Assembly: GCA_015178975.1 (NCBI GenBank) | Contig: WHVD01000009.1 | Span: 1,302,001-1,366,000 of the forward strand | Origin: Hysterangium stoloniferum | Taxonomy: Eukaryota; Basidiomycota; Agaricomycetes; Hysterangiales; Hysterangiaceae | DNA: 64,000 nt | Direction: 5' to 3' | Shown: one piece after another, positions 30,332-42,639 of the stretch | Layout of the letters: each line of letters begins with the position of its first letter | Position numbering within the stretch: the first letter of the stretch is position 1 | Translations under genes and position numbers: made by a program | The notes under the pieces: model-generated | The model's input: only the letters and a program-made list of their open reading frames with translations | What the model was told of the DNA's origin: nothing | Databases searched by the model: none

Positions 30332-33300
30332 TATGTTGCAGCTGTGAGCATACACCATGCAGTCGTGCAACATCCTCGGCCAGAAGCAACAGTCTTTCAT
30401 CAGCTTAAAGAGTCTGTGGCCGCCTGCATGAGCTCCTTCGAAGGGGTTATCATGTATCAGCTTGAGTATGGTCGACGTCATGCTGCTAGGAATGCAGATT
30501 CGACTTTTCCAGTCCGAATCTCGAAAGAAAAATAACTTATTCTTGCCAATGAAATAATGCGAAGGAGTAGCTACCATGTTTGGAGAAATGGGATCGGCGG
30601 CGTAATGATTTCTGAAGGCAGGATCTTTCTGGTATCCATCGCGAAGTTCCTTAGCATAATTTTCGTCAATATCTATAAGCAATTGTGGATTCGAAAGAGT
30701 AAAATTCGCCTCATCAGTTTCATGATTTCTGGGGAGGTTGTGCAAGTCCCATTTCGTTTGGGGGACCTCTTCCATGGTTCCGACTGGTTCAACTAACTCA
30801 TGATGAGTGAGAAAGACGGCCTTTTCCGCTGGTTTGTTCTCCCATAACGTCTCTTCATCATTCCAGTTGTAAGAATCCGCCACGATTGGTAAGAGGTCGT
30901 CTCTCGTGGGGCTAGCACAGTCAGGTACTCGAGGAAGTCTAGACAGTGGGTCAACATTGCTGTGTATCCGTCCCACTCTATGTAGGATTTCCAGACCGGG
31001 GTATGCAGCGTATACTGCCCCCCATGCAGCCAGTTGAGCGGCCAGTTGATGATTAGTATTCTCATAGGACCTGGCCCATTGTAATGCCGCATGGTCAGTG
31101 ATCAAAAGGATATGTTCTCCCTCGATAAAGGGCTGGAAATGGACTAATCCTTCTTTAGCAGCTAACGCTTCTCGCTCTGTGGCTGAGTAGTTACATTCTG
31201 CTTTCTTGAGCGTACAGCTCCAATAGGCGATAACGTGTTTGACCGTGACACTGGTATCATCAAAATCTGCAGCCCAGGAATCCGTCCAAGTGAATTCCAG
31301 CTCCTTGGTTTTATAATGAGTAACAAAAATGGGCACGTCTTGTGATTGATCAAAGGCTGTTCTTGCTTGGGCATAAATTTTCGTATCCTTTAGGTCCTTA
31401 AGTGTCATTTTCTGTATTTGTTGGAGACAACATCCTAGCGCGAAGTCTGAAGTGTCTGTGTATAACCGATAAGGCATACCACTCATGGGATGTCCGAGTA
31501 CTGGAGCTGAACTCAATGCAACCTTGATGTCTTCAAAAGCTCGGGCATGTTCGGAATCCCAATTCCAACGAACTCCCTTTTTTAAGAGGTTGAAGAGTGG
31601 AGCAACCGTCCATGAGTAAAATGGTATGTATGCAGAGAAGTACAGAACCATCCCTAGAAAATGTTGAAGATCTGCTATTTTAGAAGGCATCGCTAATTCT
31701 AATATAGCGGCAACCTTTTCTTGATGGGTCGAAAAGCCGAGTCTAGACACCTTATGTCCTAATAGTAGAATCAAATTATACCCCACGTAGCACTTTTCAG
31801 GCGAGAGGGTGATTCCTGCTGCAATTATGGCTTGTAGAACCTGGTCTAAATGCTCTAGATGATCGTCCCATGTCTTAGAAAAGATCACGATGTCGTCAAT
31901 ATATACTAGGCAGAATATCCATAAGTAAGGTACAAGTACAGTTTGCATAACCCTTTGGAATATAGAAGGTCCATTACGAAGTCCAAAGGGCATTCTCCTG
32001 AATTGCCACAGTCCTCAATGGGATCTGAAGGCGGTCTTCGGCTTGTCTCCCTCTAGCATTTCAAGTTGGGTAAAACCGGCTAGTGCATCGAAGGAAGATA
32101 AGATGTTGGATCCCAAGAGCGCTTGCATGATTTCCAACTGGCGTGGCAGTGGAAATTCATTGGGAATTGTTAGGCTGTTCAACTTTCTATAGTCAATCAC
32201 TACTTGTGGTTTCCTGTTGTGATAGACGACAAAGGCTGGTGCCCCCAAGGAGTCTTGGACGGTTCAATTACCCCCTGTTGGAACCCAGTATCCATTTGTT
32301 CATCAATGACTTTCCTATTAGCTGGGAGGTTGGAAACATTGACATTGAAATAGGTTGCATGCCCTCTTTCAATGGAACATTGACCTTGACATCTACTTGA
32401 CCTAAACGCCCGTCTACTCCAAAGGCTAGGACATTCCTAGTTAATACCGACTCCAAGTGGGAGGAGACGTCGGTAGGGATGTCAAGTCCTAAGTTAACCA
32501 GATTATGCAGATCTTCCGCATGAAATGTTTCCATGGTGGCAACCTCTGACGTTTTGGGGCCTGCTGGGTCGAAATCGTCTGCGAGTTCTCATTCTGGGGG
32601 CTGTCCAGAAGATTGAGGATTAAGGATATGCTCCTCTTCTATTCTTGATAGACTTTCGACGAGATGGGTGATCTTAGTTGCCGTCGACTGCATCGATGCC
32701 TTCTCAGTTGAAGATCTAGGTGTCTGGGCCCATTTGTCCCCGTCGTGAATTAATTTAATGGTTTCCCCTCATCTAATGATTCTTGGCGTCAGAGAGGGAT
32801 TAGCGAGAGGTATCGTGGCGCATTCTCTAGAGATGGCAGTGGTGGGAGCAGCTAGTATACTCCCATCGTCATTCTGTAAGACAACTCCCTCGACTATCCA
32901 TTGGTCACCAATAAGATCTCCCACAAAATTTGGTACTAATCGAGCCAATTCTGGTTCTATAGTACAATCCTGCAGGGCCCGTGTGACTCTTTCAGTATGC
33001 ACTCCTTTGTCTGGTTTGGAAGTCAATTTGGGTGAGTCATTGGCTAGTTCCTCAAGGGGGATATTGCTAATCGAGAAGGCTAAAGGCTGCGGCTCCTTGG
33101 AAGAACTGGCTGGGATAGATCCCGCTCTCCCTGGAAAAATCAATCTAGAGCCCAGTGGTTGGTCTCGCAGTGTCCCGATCTCATAGTTCACGTGAAAGTC
33201 TTCTCCAAGAAGAATCGGGACGGTCATACCTCGGACAACATACGTTTCGGCAGTAAATTTAAGGAGCATACTGGTGTTGCCCTCGAGATAAATGGGGACG

Positions 33301-34870
33301 TTGACGTATCCTAATACTTTGGCATTACCGGTAAGTTGTACAAGGTGCAGCTTGAGTCCTTGCTTGAGCTTGGGGCGGTCCTCTAGTTCCTTATAGAAGT
33401 CCTCCGAAATTAAGGAGAGGTTGGCCCCAGCATCCAGCCTGATTTTAATAGGATCGGAGGTTTCTGAGTTCCCTATGTGTCCGTAGACGTGTAATGCTGA
33501 AATCCCAATACTGGAATATCCACCCGGAGGGTCCCTTCTGCGATAGATAATAGTCGAATCCTCCTTCATAAGCCGACTGGATCGAGGGTATTGAACTCTA
33601 GGTCTTTTGCTTTCCTTTCTTGTAGCCAGTTTGACTTTCCTCCTGAGGCGTCTACCATTAGGTACCTTGGGAGTAGCATTTGAAATAGAGTCATTTGCTT
33701 CAGAGTCTGACTCATTGCAAGGAATTAAGTTAGGTAATTGTCCTGGGTCGAAGGGGAAGCTCTCCTCCTCCAATCCCTCTGACTCAGAGGGGTCTTCTAT
33801 AACGTAGGTCTGATTTATTTCCTTAGATCAGATCGCAAATGCTTCCTCGTCAATGATTTCCTCAATGGTGGGAGGTTCAGGTCGCGATAAAACTCTCATC
33901 TCAGTCAGACCTCTCCAGTTCTGACGATGAGCATCTAGCCAGTCTCCTTTCTCGAGAAAATCACGGTCTGATATAGAAACATAGACTTGCGATGCCTCGT
34001 TCTCATTTGAAGATGCATTCACGTCTGAAACAATGACATTCTCTGACCGAGGAAGGTAGACAGAAATGAAAATCGATTCCTCATCAACGTTATGTACTTG
34101 TCCCTGTATGCTTAATCCATAAACCGTTTCATAAGCCCTTTGATCCTCCACCTCCTCCATTGGGTTCTGCGCAGAACATTTATTAATAGAGACATAGTGC
34201 GACATCCTGCCCGCATCAGGGCAGTCGATCTTAAAATGCTCTAAACTCCCACAAATCCAACACTCCTTGGGGGGTTTGGCAATGCCTTTCTTGTCACTTC
34301 ATTCGAAAAAGAACTTGCCGTGTTTCTTACCCTGTTTTGCGTTCGATCTCCTAGGGACAGTTCTATCCTCAAGTTCGCCGAGGAGGATGTGACCTCAATT
34401 AGTGGGGTCGATTCCTTCAGAGTGTTCTTCCTCATGCCAGGGATCTGACTCATCTTGCTCAGCGATCATGACTCTGGGTTTCTGGAACCGATAACACTCT
34501 CGATGTGTTTGAACCCAAGCATTAATCAGAGCCTCTTGCAAATTGTTCGCATAAGTCTGCAGGCTCATGATGTCGTCAATAGGTTGTCCCTGTAGAAGGT
34601 AAAGCCATTCCGTGGGCAGCGTCAGGATGAGTCTGCACGTTTCGTCCTTTCGGTTTTGGTGGAACCCATACAGGAATCGATAGAGCTTGCCCCTCCACTG
34701 AATGTAATGAATGGGTGTCTCACGATTGTAACCGGCTTGTCGAAATTTCATGGCTTTCCATTCTAGAGCTAAGGATTCGCGCCAACGAGTTCCAAGTAAT
34801 CACTCTACGATGCCCCAAAGAAACGATCCATGAGATTGACTGAATTCAGTGCGATGTCACGGTCTAGGGT
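30332..34870 (-). pseudogene. Gypsy B Gag C-terminal region and Pol to the integrase zinc region, multiply broken
   Basis: It is collinear with element A. It encodes the capsid end (AMKFRQAGYNRETPIHYIQW), a zinc knuckle region, protease (RLDAGANLSLISEDFYKELE), reverse transcriptase (VIDYRKLNSLTIPNEFPLPR, VYIDDIVIFS near 31890), RNase H (YTDTSDFALGC) and integrase start (NPFEGAHAGGHR). Lesions include TGA at 32015-32017, TGA at 32769-32771, a stop near 34298, a one-base deletion near 32250 (WGAPAF region) and a stop near 33828. The long open stretch 31993-30326 shows decay is recent relative to typical relics. Confidence 0.92.
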
Positions 34871-36572
34871 GCTCCACCATATCTTGGCATCGCCGGTAAG
34901 TCATCTTGGCAGAGTGGCTCCCAACAATGTACTCATGGAGTCTGAGATCTCCGAGAGACTCATAATATCCATGATGTAGTCCAATGCCTTGGGTTGAGTC
35001 CCATCGTATTCGGGAAGGTCTGACCATTTTATCTTGATGTCGTTGGTGTTAAGAGCAATCCTTTTATCCTTAGGTAAGTCATCGATAGGCGTGCTGGCTC
35101 GAGGCTGCATCGGAGCTTGAAAGGGAGAGTTAGGTACTCTACCGTGATGCCCCCCACATCCCAAATTCCCTCCATAGTTTGAGGCACTAGAACTCCTGGA
35201 TGAATCACTAGGGGGTCCTCCTGATGGCAGAAAGGGTTGAAGGAGATCGGCAGGGAATGGCAGGGATCGACTGGATTCAGCAATCCTCGACCAGCAACTT
35301 GACCAGCTATACCCTTGGTGAATGCAGTAGAGAAGGATGGTCGACCCCTGTTGGCGACTGATCAATTCCTAGTCACAGTTTGCTCATTACCGACATTAGA
35401 ATTACCTGGAATTTGTTCGAATGCATGCGAGAGTGGTGAATTCCTTGATGGGGGATAGGGCTAGGTTCCATTGTGATTTCTCTCTCAATTTCAACTGTAT
35501 TCAAAGGTCAACGAGGCTGGGGTTGATAAAGGGGAGTGCAGATTTCCATTCCCTTTTCCTGAAGACAGTCTGCAACTTGCATCCTCATATCCGATGGGAA
35601 GTCTTGCAAAATAATGGGATGATTGAGCAAATGAAGGAAACGAGTATCGGGAGACCCATTCAGGGTACGAACAAACGAACTAGTTTTGGAGATGGGCGAA
35701 TTGGGTACCTGGATGGAATCACCATAAGGGTAGAGCACTTCCAAAACCATCTTATCAAGTCTCCTCTGATTTCACCTTAACCGGCCCCTTGAAGTAAAAT
35801 ATGCAAATGAAGAATTCTGAGTGATCTCGTTAAGAGACTCCTCCAACATCCGGATGTATATATACTGGTAGTCAACCTTGGGGACAATGTGATCCCCACC
35901 GAGTAGGATGTGAAGGATTTGCAACGCATCATCGTGTGTGTGGAGCGCTTCGAGAAATAAAGAGAAGGCTTCTTGTTTAAGAATCGTCCTTCCTCCTTCC
36001 ATAATTGAAGTAACCTCACTCGACCATTCGGGAATCGAGCGGGTCAGATCCTCAAGGGTTCCAGGTCACGCGAATAGATCCCGTGCCGATAAAATGGCCT
36101 GATAACGACCTACCCAGACTGCTACAGTCACCGGTAAAACAGGGTAATCTGTATTGTACTCCTCCACGAAGGGAGTAACCTGATCCGCTGGGATTCAATC
36201 AGTGTAGTACACATCCCATTGTAAGTCGATGGGCTGAGTGTAGACCATATGACCCCCGAAGAATTGCTTAAGGATGACCTGCCTAGGTGGGAACAAGAGA
36301 ACGGGTTCAGGAGCACAGGTAGTCTCGACATTAGCTCCAGGAATGTTCAACTGCCCAGTTGACAGATGTTCTTCACTTGGACTTGGGGGGGCATCCGTTG
36401 ACGGTCCAGCTACTGCTCCGGGAGAACTTCTAGGAGGAACTGGTTTTTGAAAAGTCAACGAAGACTTCATGGTGACGTTACAAGGTGGTTCCAGACTTGC
36501 AGGTCTTTGACGAGGTTTTGAACTACTCGGGGTCATTAAAGATCTCGGCATTTGGTTCTTGCCAGTGGTCAT
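34871..36572 (-). pseudogene. Gypsy B Gag, broken
   Basis: It starts MTTGKNQMPRSLMTP at 36572 and aligns with element A Gag. In-frame stops occur at 36195, 36066, 35772 and 35362, each where element A has CGA (Arg). The end reads ATLPR followed by TGA CTT at the position where element A has TGA CTC. Just after that, one base is missing relative to A (near 34855). Confidence 0.9.
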
Positions 36573-37131
36573 TTACGTGCTTAGAAGCTAATAGTCGTAA
36601 AGTATCTTTTTTTCTTTGTAGGGAAAGATCGGTCTGGCCCGGATCACCACTGTGAAGAGTGGTGGAAGTTCTAACCGTTCTATATATGAAGAATATCAAC
36701 CGTTTAGGTATGACACTAAGATGTATCGACTGTCTAAGTCTAATACAGTCTGGATGCGTATTGACTACTTAGTTCAATACGGTAGAGAGAAGTAGCTATC
36801 TAGAGTACCATAGAGAGCTAGAATGAATGAGTAGAATCGACTGTTAAGTGCGATTCTGAATGACTGCTCGAGTGTCAAGTAGAGTAACTAGAGAGTCGAA
36901 TAATAGAGTAGCGTGGATGTAGTCCACGCGGGTTGAGATAAGGATTGAGTAGATGGCTAAAGCCCGTCTGTGATGGTCGAGATGATACACCAATCACAGC
37001 TTACAGGACACTAACAGGTGTCTGGGTAAGTCGTGGTTGCGGTGTAAAAGTGTCTGAGTTTCAACTACGGGCGCTAGAATACATAAGTCTGGCATGTATG
37101 CGCCCACAAGAGTCGATGTACCGCATACATA

Positions 37132-37354
37132 CAGTGGGTCAAAAAACTGCCCCAATGTTTGTGCATTTTAGAAAGATTGATATTGTGTGAAGGAATGACA
37201 TCAGCAAAATTTCTGAAGAATTCACATGATATACTAGAACATGTTGGCTATCTACCAACTTAAGAAATCATGTGATTCCGATCAAAACTCATTGCTCATT
37301 AAATCAAACAAAATAATCACTCATTGGGGCAGTTTTTTGACCCTCTATTATTTT
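37132..37354. repeat. Left terminal repeat of Tc1-2, itself an inverted repeat
   Basis: The outer motif CAGTGGGTCAAAAAACTGCC is mirrored about 200 bp inside by an inverted copy. The partner repeat is 38516-38738. Confidence 0.92.
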
Positions 37355-37359
37355 ACAAT

Positions 37360-38378
37360 CTAATACTTTGTATGACCCCCCTTTGCCTTTAAAACTGCCT
37401 GTATCCTCCTAGGCATGCTTTCTATTAGCTTCTGGCATGTCTCTGGTGGTATTTCAGTCCACTCCTTTGCCACCCTGTCCCATAATTCATGTACTCCTTT
37501 GGGTGGTATGTCATATTGTTGGAGTTTGGCCTTGAGGTGTTGCCAGAGGTGTTCAATGGGATTTAGATCAGGGGATTGGGCAGGCCACTTCATGGGAATT
37601 ATGTTATTGTCAGAAAACCACTGGTCTGCCTTTTTGAGGTATGTTTTGGATCATTGTCTTGTTGGAAGTACCAGTTATCCTCAGCCATCTCCAAACTTTC
37701 AATGCTCTCCTCCACTCCCTCCTCCAAAATCTCACAATACTGCACTGCATCCATGTTCCCCTGCATCTCTATCAGCTTCCCCACCCCATTCCAGCCCATC
37801 AACCCCCAAACCATCAAGTTATTCCCCCCTCCATGTTTGACAGTTGGTGTGGTGGTCCCATCTGATACTGGTTCCTCTTGTTGCTTCCAAACATATACCT
37901 TCCCATCTGACCCAATCCTATTCATTTTTGTCTCATCAGTCCACAACACCCTCTTCCAGTCCTCCATAGTCCAATTTTTATAGTATTGGGCAAACTTTAG
38001 ATGTTGCTGATGATGAGACCCCTTGAGCATAGGGACTTTCTTCTTTGTTGCTGACCTAAAGCCAGCTTCCTTCAACACATTCCTAACAGTCTGAGGAGTG
38101 ACAGAGGTAGATATGATGGAATTTATGAATTGGGTGGCTTGGACAGCACTGTCAAGCTTCCCAGAGCTGATTTGACAGATAATTGACTGTTTATCATAAG
38201 GGAAAAGCTTGGAAGAATGGCCGCCAGGATGATTTTCCTTATCCCTCTCTACCTCCCTACTGATTCTGCCAATAGTACCCTTCCCCAGGCCAGTCCTAGG
38301 TTGAATTTGACAATGGGAATACCCCTCACTGAGGAGAGAAACAACAGAAGAATGCTTTTCAGCAGAGATGGATTTCAT
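37360..38378 (-). pseudogene. Tc1-type DD34E transposase, one frameshift
   Basis: The frame starts MKSISAEKHSSVVSLLSEGY at 38378. It has a helix-turn-helix region (CQIQPRTGLGKGTIGRIS), WTDETKMNRIG (D), GGGNNLMVWGLMGWNGVG and FQQDNDPKHTSK (D). A one-base loss in an A run near 37638 shifts the frame, and the original frame resumes at about 37593 with SPDLNPIEHLW (E) and ends GGHTKY. Apart from this single lesion it looks complete. It is about 40% similar to the Tc1-1 protein by eye. Confidence 0.93.
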
Positions 38379-38515
38379 AGTGGTGGTAAGGAGTCAAGGA
38401 GATGAATGAACAAAGTTCAACATGCCAAATTGATACAAATAAGGTCACATGACATGTTGATGATTCACATGACCCACCCCTACCTTATACTAGTGTGTAA
38501 CATTGAAAAGCAGAG

Positions 38516-38738
38516 AAAATAATAGAGGGTCAAAAAACTGCCCCAATGAGTGATTATTTTGTTTGATTTATTGAGCAAAGAGTTTTGATCGGAATCACAT
38601 GAGTTCTTAAGTTGGTAGATAGCCAACATGTTCTAGTATATCATGTGAATTGTTCAGAATTTTTGCTGATATCATTCCTTCACACAATATCAATCTTTCT
38701 AAAATGCACAAACATTGGGGCAGTTTTTTGACCCACTA
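38516..38738. repeat. Right terminal repeat of Tc1-2
   Basis: This is an inverted copy of 37132-37354, with inner motif AGAGGGTCAAAAAACTGCCC and the outer end at GACCCACTA. Confidence 0.92.
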
Positions 38739-38859
38739 TAGGTCGTCGAACTAATTATAAATGTATAATAAAATAGAGAGAAAACAGAAATAATAAAGGA
38801 AATATAGTAAGAGCTCATCCGACTATATTTCCTGAGTGTATTTCGCCATACCTCTCACA

Positions 38860-40970
38860 GGGAGATTGGGGAGATTGGGGAGATTTGGGGGATTGGAAGG
38901 ATCAGAGAGATTGGAGGAATTGGAGAGAGTTGAGGAATAATTCAACTCAATCCTAAACCTAATCCCTCTGTCCAACTCCTTGATATATTTCCCTCCATCT
39001 CCCTCCCAATACTCCCATTCCAATGTCCTCAATCACTCTCCCAATACCTCCAATATCTCTTCTAATGCCTTCCATATCTCTCTCCATATACCTCTAATTC
39101 TCCTGCCAATACCTCCAATGTCTCTCCCAATACTCCCAATACTCTCTCCTAATACCCCCTGTTTATTCTCTCTGAGATTTGTAAAAGAGTTTCAAATAGG
39201 GTCTCATTATTTTTCTCTATAACAAATAGCATTACTACCAATTAAGAATTAGTATGCTAATGTAACAAATGGACTAAGTTGTGAATAATGTACCTTAGTC
39301 CACATGATGGGGAAAATTGACTGAGGTACATATGAAAGATTAAAAGGGGGTAATGATAGGAAAAAGAAAACAATTGAAGTAAAGATTAAGTGGTGGTAAG
39401 ATGTGGAATAAAGGAAGGTTGATAAATGATATGATACATGATCAAGGGTTTTCTTATTATTCTCAGGGACACTCCAACTCCACCACTCTCTCAGGTACAT
39501 TTAAATCTCAGTTCACAACAAGTTCACAGGTGGCTGCACAAAAGCTGTGGTTTTTTCTCAGTACTCAATCTATTAGCCATTTGCATCTCCTGCAGATATT
39601 AGTTCTACACTGTTCAACTGGTCTAGCTGTAGAACTACTACACCATTGAAACAAGGTTTGCCTTGCACTAACACTTTTTATAGATTATCCTACTGCCACA
39701 AAGACTATAAATATCATGACTGGAATTCTGAATTATTGTAATGGAGTATACCAGAAAGTGCTCTATAAGCCAATGAAACATATATCAAGAGAAGGAAATA
39801 TCATTCTAATAGTAATAGGAATTTATCTTACTACAATAGTTTACATATATTCTACACAACTAAAGAGAATGGTGATAACCATTATACAATTATGATACAG
39901 ATCATCACAAAAATGATTTGTTTATAACAGAACCTTCTGCACATTCATCCCTCAGATAGCAATTATTCTAGCTGTTATGCAGTTGTTATCTGAATCACAT
40001 TGGTAGCAATTTTTAGTTTGGCTGTGCTTTGCCATGTTTCAACAGTGCAACAGTTGAATAGTGTAGGATTAATATCTGCTGCAAATAAAAACAGCTAATA
40101 GATTGAGTGATAAGGGGGAATAAACCACTACTTTATGCAAACCACATGTAAAGTACATATACATTTGGAGAATAATGGAAAGAGAAGAATGATGAGAGCC
40201 TATTACCACCTCACAGTGTATGGTGTGTCACTACCCTACACATTCTGGGTATTAAAATATTGACTGCTTTTAGTGAAACTTCTAGTTAGATGTAGAATGC
40301 ATTTGATAATAAGGAGGACAATACAGAGGAACAGAACAGATGTCACTAAGGATGTTGAGTACACAGTGGGATACTATGAGCATAATGGAACAGATAGAAT
40401 TATGTAATTGAAATGTGGATAGACATGATTACACATTACAGCATTATTGATATGGAAGTATTGGGAGGAAATTAGAAGTCTTTGGGAGGAGATTGAGGGT
40501 GTTGGGAGGGAGGTTGGGAGTATTAGGAGGGAGGTTAGACATTGGGAAGGAGGTTGGAGGTACTGGCAGAGAGAGATAGAAGGTATTAGAAGAGGTATTG
40601 AGGTATTGGAAGTTGATTGAATGGTTTGGAAGGCATTAGAAGAGATATTGAAGGTATTGGGAGAGTGATTGACGACATTGGGATGGGAGTATTGGGAGAG
40701 AGATGGAGGGAAATATATCAAGGAGTTGGACAGAGGAATTAGGTTTAGGATTGAGTTGAATTATTCCTCAACTCTCTCCAATTCCTCCAATCTCTCTGAA
40801 CCCCCCAATTCCCCTAATCCCCCCAATCCCCCCAATCCCCCCAATCCCCCCAATCCCCCCAATCCCCCCAATCCTCCCAATCCTCCCAATCCTCCCAATC
40901 CTCCCAATCCTCCCAATCCTCCCAATCCTCCCAATCTCCCTAATTCCCATAAGGCTTTACTCTATGTATT
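38860..40970. mobile_element. Element with long inverted arms (non-coding)
   Basis: The left arm (38860 to about 39240) and the right arm (about 40440-40970) are inverted copies. For example, GAGTTGAGGAATAATTCAAC at about 38928 is found reversed near 40752-40775. The 1.2-kb centre (39240-40440) has no supported gene. Gypsy B lies directly against the left arm and probably inserted in it. It may be a nonautonomous DNA element; no termini or target duplication could be fixed. Confidence 0.6.
40798..40940. repeat. 9-bp minisatellite with variant switch
   Basis: About seven units of CCCCCCAAT are followed by about nine units of CCTCCCAAT. It forms the outer part of the right inverted arm; a related GGGGAGATT repeat marks the left arm at 38860. 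Confidence 0.9.
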
Positions 40971-41007
40971 TGCTTAAATATCTCTAGATCAGCTGTATTT
41001 GATTCAC

Positions 41008-41440
41008 CCTAGGAATCTTGAGAATCACCTCAGTGTAGACACCCATATAATCTGTATATCATGTTCTGTGTATGTACATTAAGAATCTCAAGAATTACCT
41101 TTGTGTGAATTATCTTATAATCTGTATATCACTTGCTGTGTATGTATCTACCCTAAAAATCTCAAGAATCACTTCTGTGTGAGTACATCTATTTTCTGCA
41201 TAGCATGTAGGATGTATTTACCCCAGGAATCTTAAGAATCATCTCAGTGTGGGTACCCATATAGTCTGTATATCATGGTTTGTGTATATACACCCAGAAT
41301 CTTAAGAATCACCTCTGTGTGAATACTGCTATAATCTGCATATCACATCCTATGTATCACCCCTAAGAATCTCAGGAATCACATCTGTGTGAGCTCCCTA
41401 TATACTGACCCATTTTCATCAGTTAATACACAGAATCTTA
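41008..41440. repeat. 64-76-bp tandem repeat, six copies
   Basis: AATCTYAAGAATCACCTC followed by GTGTG recurs near 41011, 41083, 41158, 41226, 41290 and 41366, with TATAATCTGTATATCA between. Unit length varies. No gene is supported. Confidence 0.8.
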
Positions 41441-41457
41441 AGATGCCTTATTGACAT

Positions 41458-42605
41458 GTGGTGACGAGCTCGAAATGGACGTGGACGACGATGGAGAAGC
41501 TGACATCCTTCCTGGCTGCTATTCTCTTGGGATCGGCATCGAGGGATTCATACCATTTATCTGGATCCGTGCTGAGTATATTCGTATTTTCGATGCTTGT
41601 CAGAAGACCTACAATAAAGGTGATTCCACTTAGCAAAATTACGGGGCGGCCCCCAAGTTTCGTTATTACAGGACAACCGGGAATAGGTGGGGCACATTAT
41701 GATAGTCTCTTGTTGCTGTTCTCATCCTTGGAAAAGGGAAAAATCTTTGGCAGATTTATGCTAAACGTCGCTGTGCCTCTGTGAAGCGGCCATTCCTATG
41801 GCTCTATAGAAACCGGTATACCCTCCTTGTGGAGGAGGGTGCCTATAAATTGCCTGCCAGTTGGCAACTTGATGATTTCCTCCCCAGCTCACGAGTCTGG
41901 GTGTTCATCGATTCGGAAAGTGACCCTGGAGCACTAGCTAGGCTCACTCCGGTCGGCACTCAGTTGGTTGTCTTCTTTACTACTTCTTCAAGCGAGCAGC
42001 GGTGGCACAGACTGCACAGGACAACATTGGATGACTGCTTCATTATGAATCCATGGAGCATAGGGGAGATTAAACGAGTGTGAGTTTTCTGACCTAGTTC
42101 GGTTCGTGTACTACAAATTTATCAATACCAATCTGCATTCAGCGCATCTCTATACAACGTCTCAGAGGAAGAGGTCCTTGAGAAATACGATCGTCTGGGC
42201 CCGATACCCGGTCTATGAATCGAGTGCGACGCAGTTCAGTTACAGGAATATGAGGTTAAGCTCCTCACAAAGTTGGAAAGTATCACAACGACAACACTCG
42301 AGAAGCTTATATCCGAATCCCAAATACTTGCGGTGAACGGAACCTCACATTCGCTCTGTTTCCTTAGCCGCGGAGAGGACCAATTCCACTTACCTGTGGT
42401 CGCTCCCGTCTCCCGATACATCAAAACAAGGCTTGCCAACGAATTTCGGAAGGAAGAGCTAAAGGAGAAGATTCGCCTATACTGTCATTTTGAGAAGGTT
42501 CCCCTGTCGAGAACTGTAGCTGGCATCTTCTTCGAGGCGGCGGTTCAGACCGACCTTACCACAGAAATTTCGCTCACTCTATCAATAGTAACATATTCCA
42601 AAGCA
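41458..42605 (+). pseudogene. RHS/Crinkler-like P-loop NTPase, broken
   Basis: Recognisable pieces in order are SFVITGQPGIG (P-loop start, in which the expected Lys-Ser/Thr is replaced by Gly-Ala), QIYAKRRCASVKRPFLWLYR (other frame, about 41755), LPASWQLDDFLPSSRVWVFI and DSESDPGALARLTPVGTQLV (41840-41960), RLHRTTLDDCFIMNPWS (about 42010-42050), then VAPVSRYIKTRLANEFRKEE and VPLSRTVAGIFFEAAVQTDL (42400-42560). This is the layout of the large fungal RHS/CRN-type families. At least one frameshift, lost Walker A residues and truncation by Tc1-3 near 42610 make it a pseudogene. Family members act as nuclear effectors or in stress responses; no activity is expected here. Confidence 0.6.
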
Positions 42606-42639
42606 TTTCATTTTTCAACTACGAACTATGTCAATATAG

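Larger units (their letters stand above)
37132..38738 (-). mobile_element. Tc1/mariner-type transposon 2 (1607 bp)
   Basis: It is flanked by TA (37130-37131 and 38739-38740). The termini are CAGTGGGTCAAAAAACTGCC and its inverse with one terminal mismatch. Terminal repeats of about 223 bp (37132-37354 and 38516-38738) again contain an inner inverted copy of the terminal motif (GGCAGTTTTTTGACCCTC). The empty site is preserved at 25415-25801. The transposase lies on the minus strand. Confidence 0.96.
26912..38859 (-). mobile_element. Ty3/Gypsy LTR retrotransposon B (chromodomain type), decayed and thrice invaded
   Basis: The order on the minus strand is LTR (36651-38859, including a Tc1 insertion), primer-binding site, Gag, Pol and a complete chromodomain. 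It is collinear with element A and about as similar as a sister family. Insertions inside it are a solo LTR of family A (27947-28588), Tc1-1 (28730-30331) and Tc1-2 (37132-38738). Many nonsense codons and at least two frameshifts inactivate it. The 3' LTR is missing. Confidence 0.92.
36651..38859 (-). repeat. 5' LTR of Gypsy B (600 bp without its Tc1 insertion)
   Basis: On the plus strand it runs TGTGAAGAGTGG to CCTCTCACA. The inside part (36651-37131) is separated from the outside part (38739-38859) by Tc1-2. The outer part and the middle match 25415-25801 in reverse. It shares its first bases and general design with the LTR of A, including several hairpins (for example GCGTGGA/TCCACGC at 36911-36929), but is otherwise diverged. 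Confidence 0.9.

Noticed and set aside
40669-40977. Frame with NPPNPP repeats and its minus-strand GRIGRI mirror
   Set aside because: It is translation of the 9-bp minisatellite in the inverted arm.
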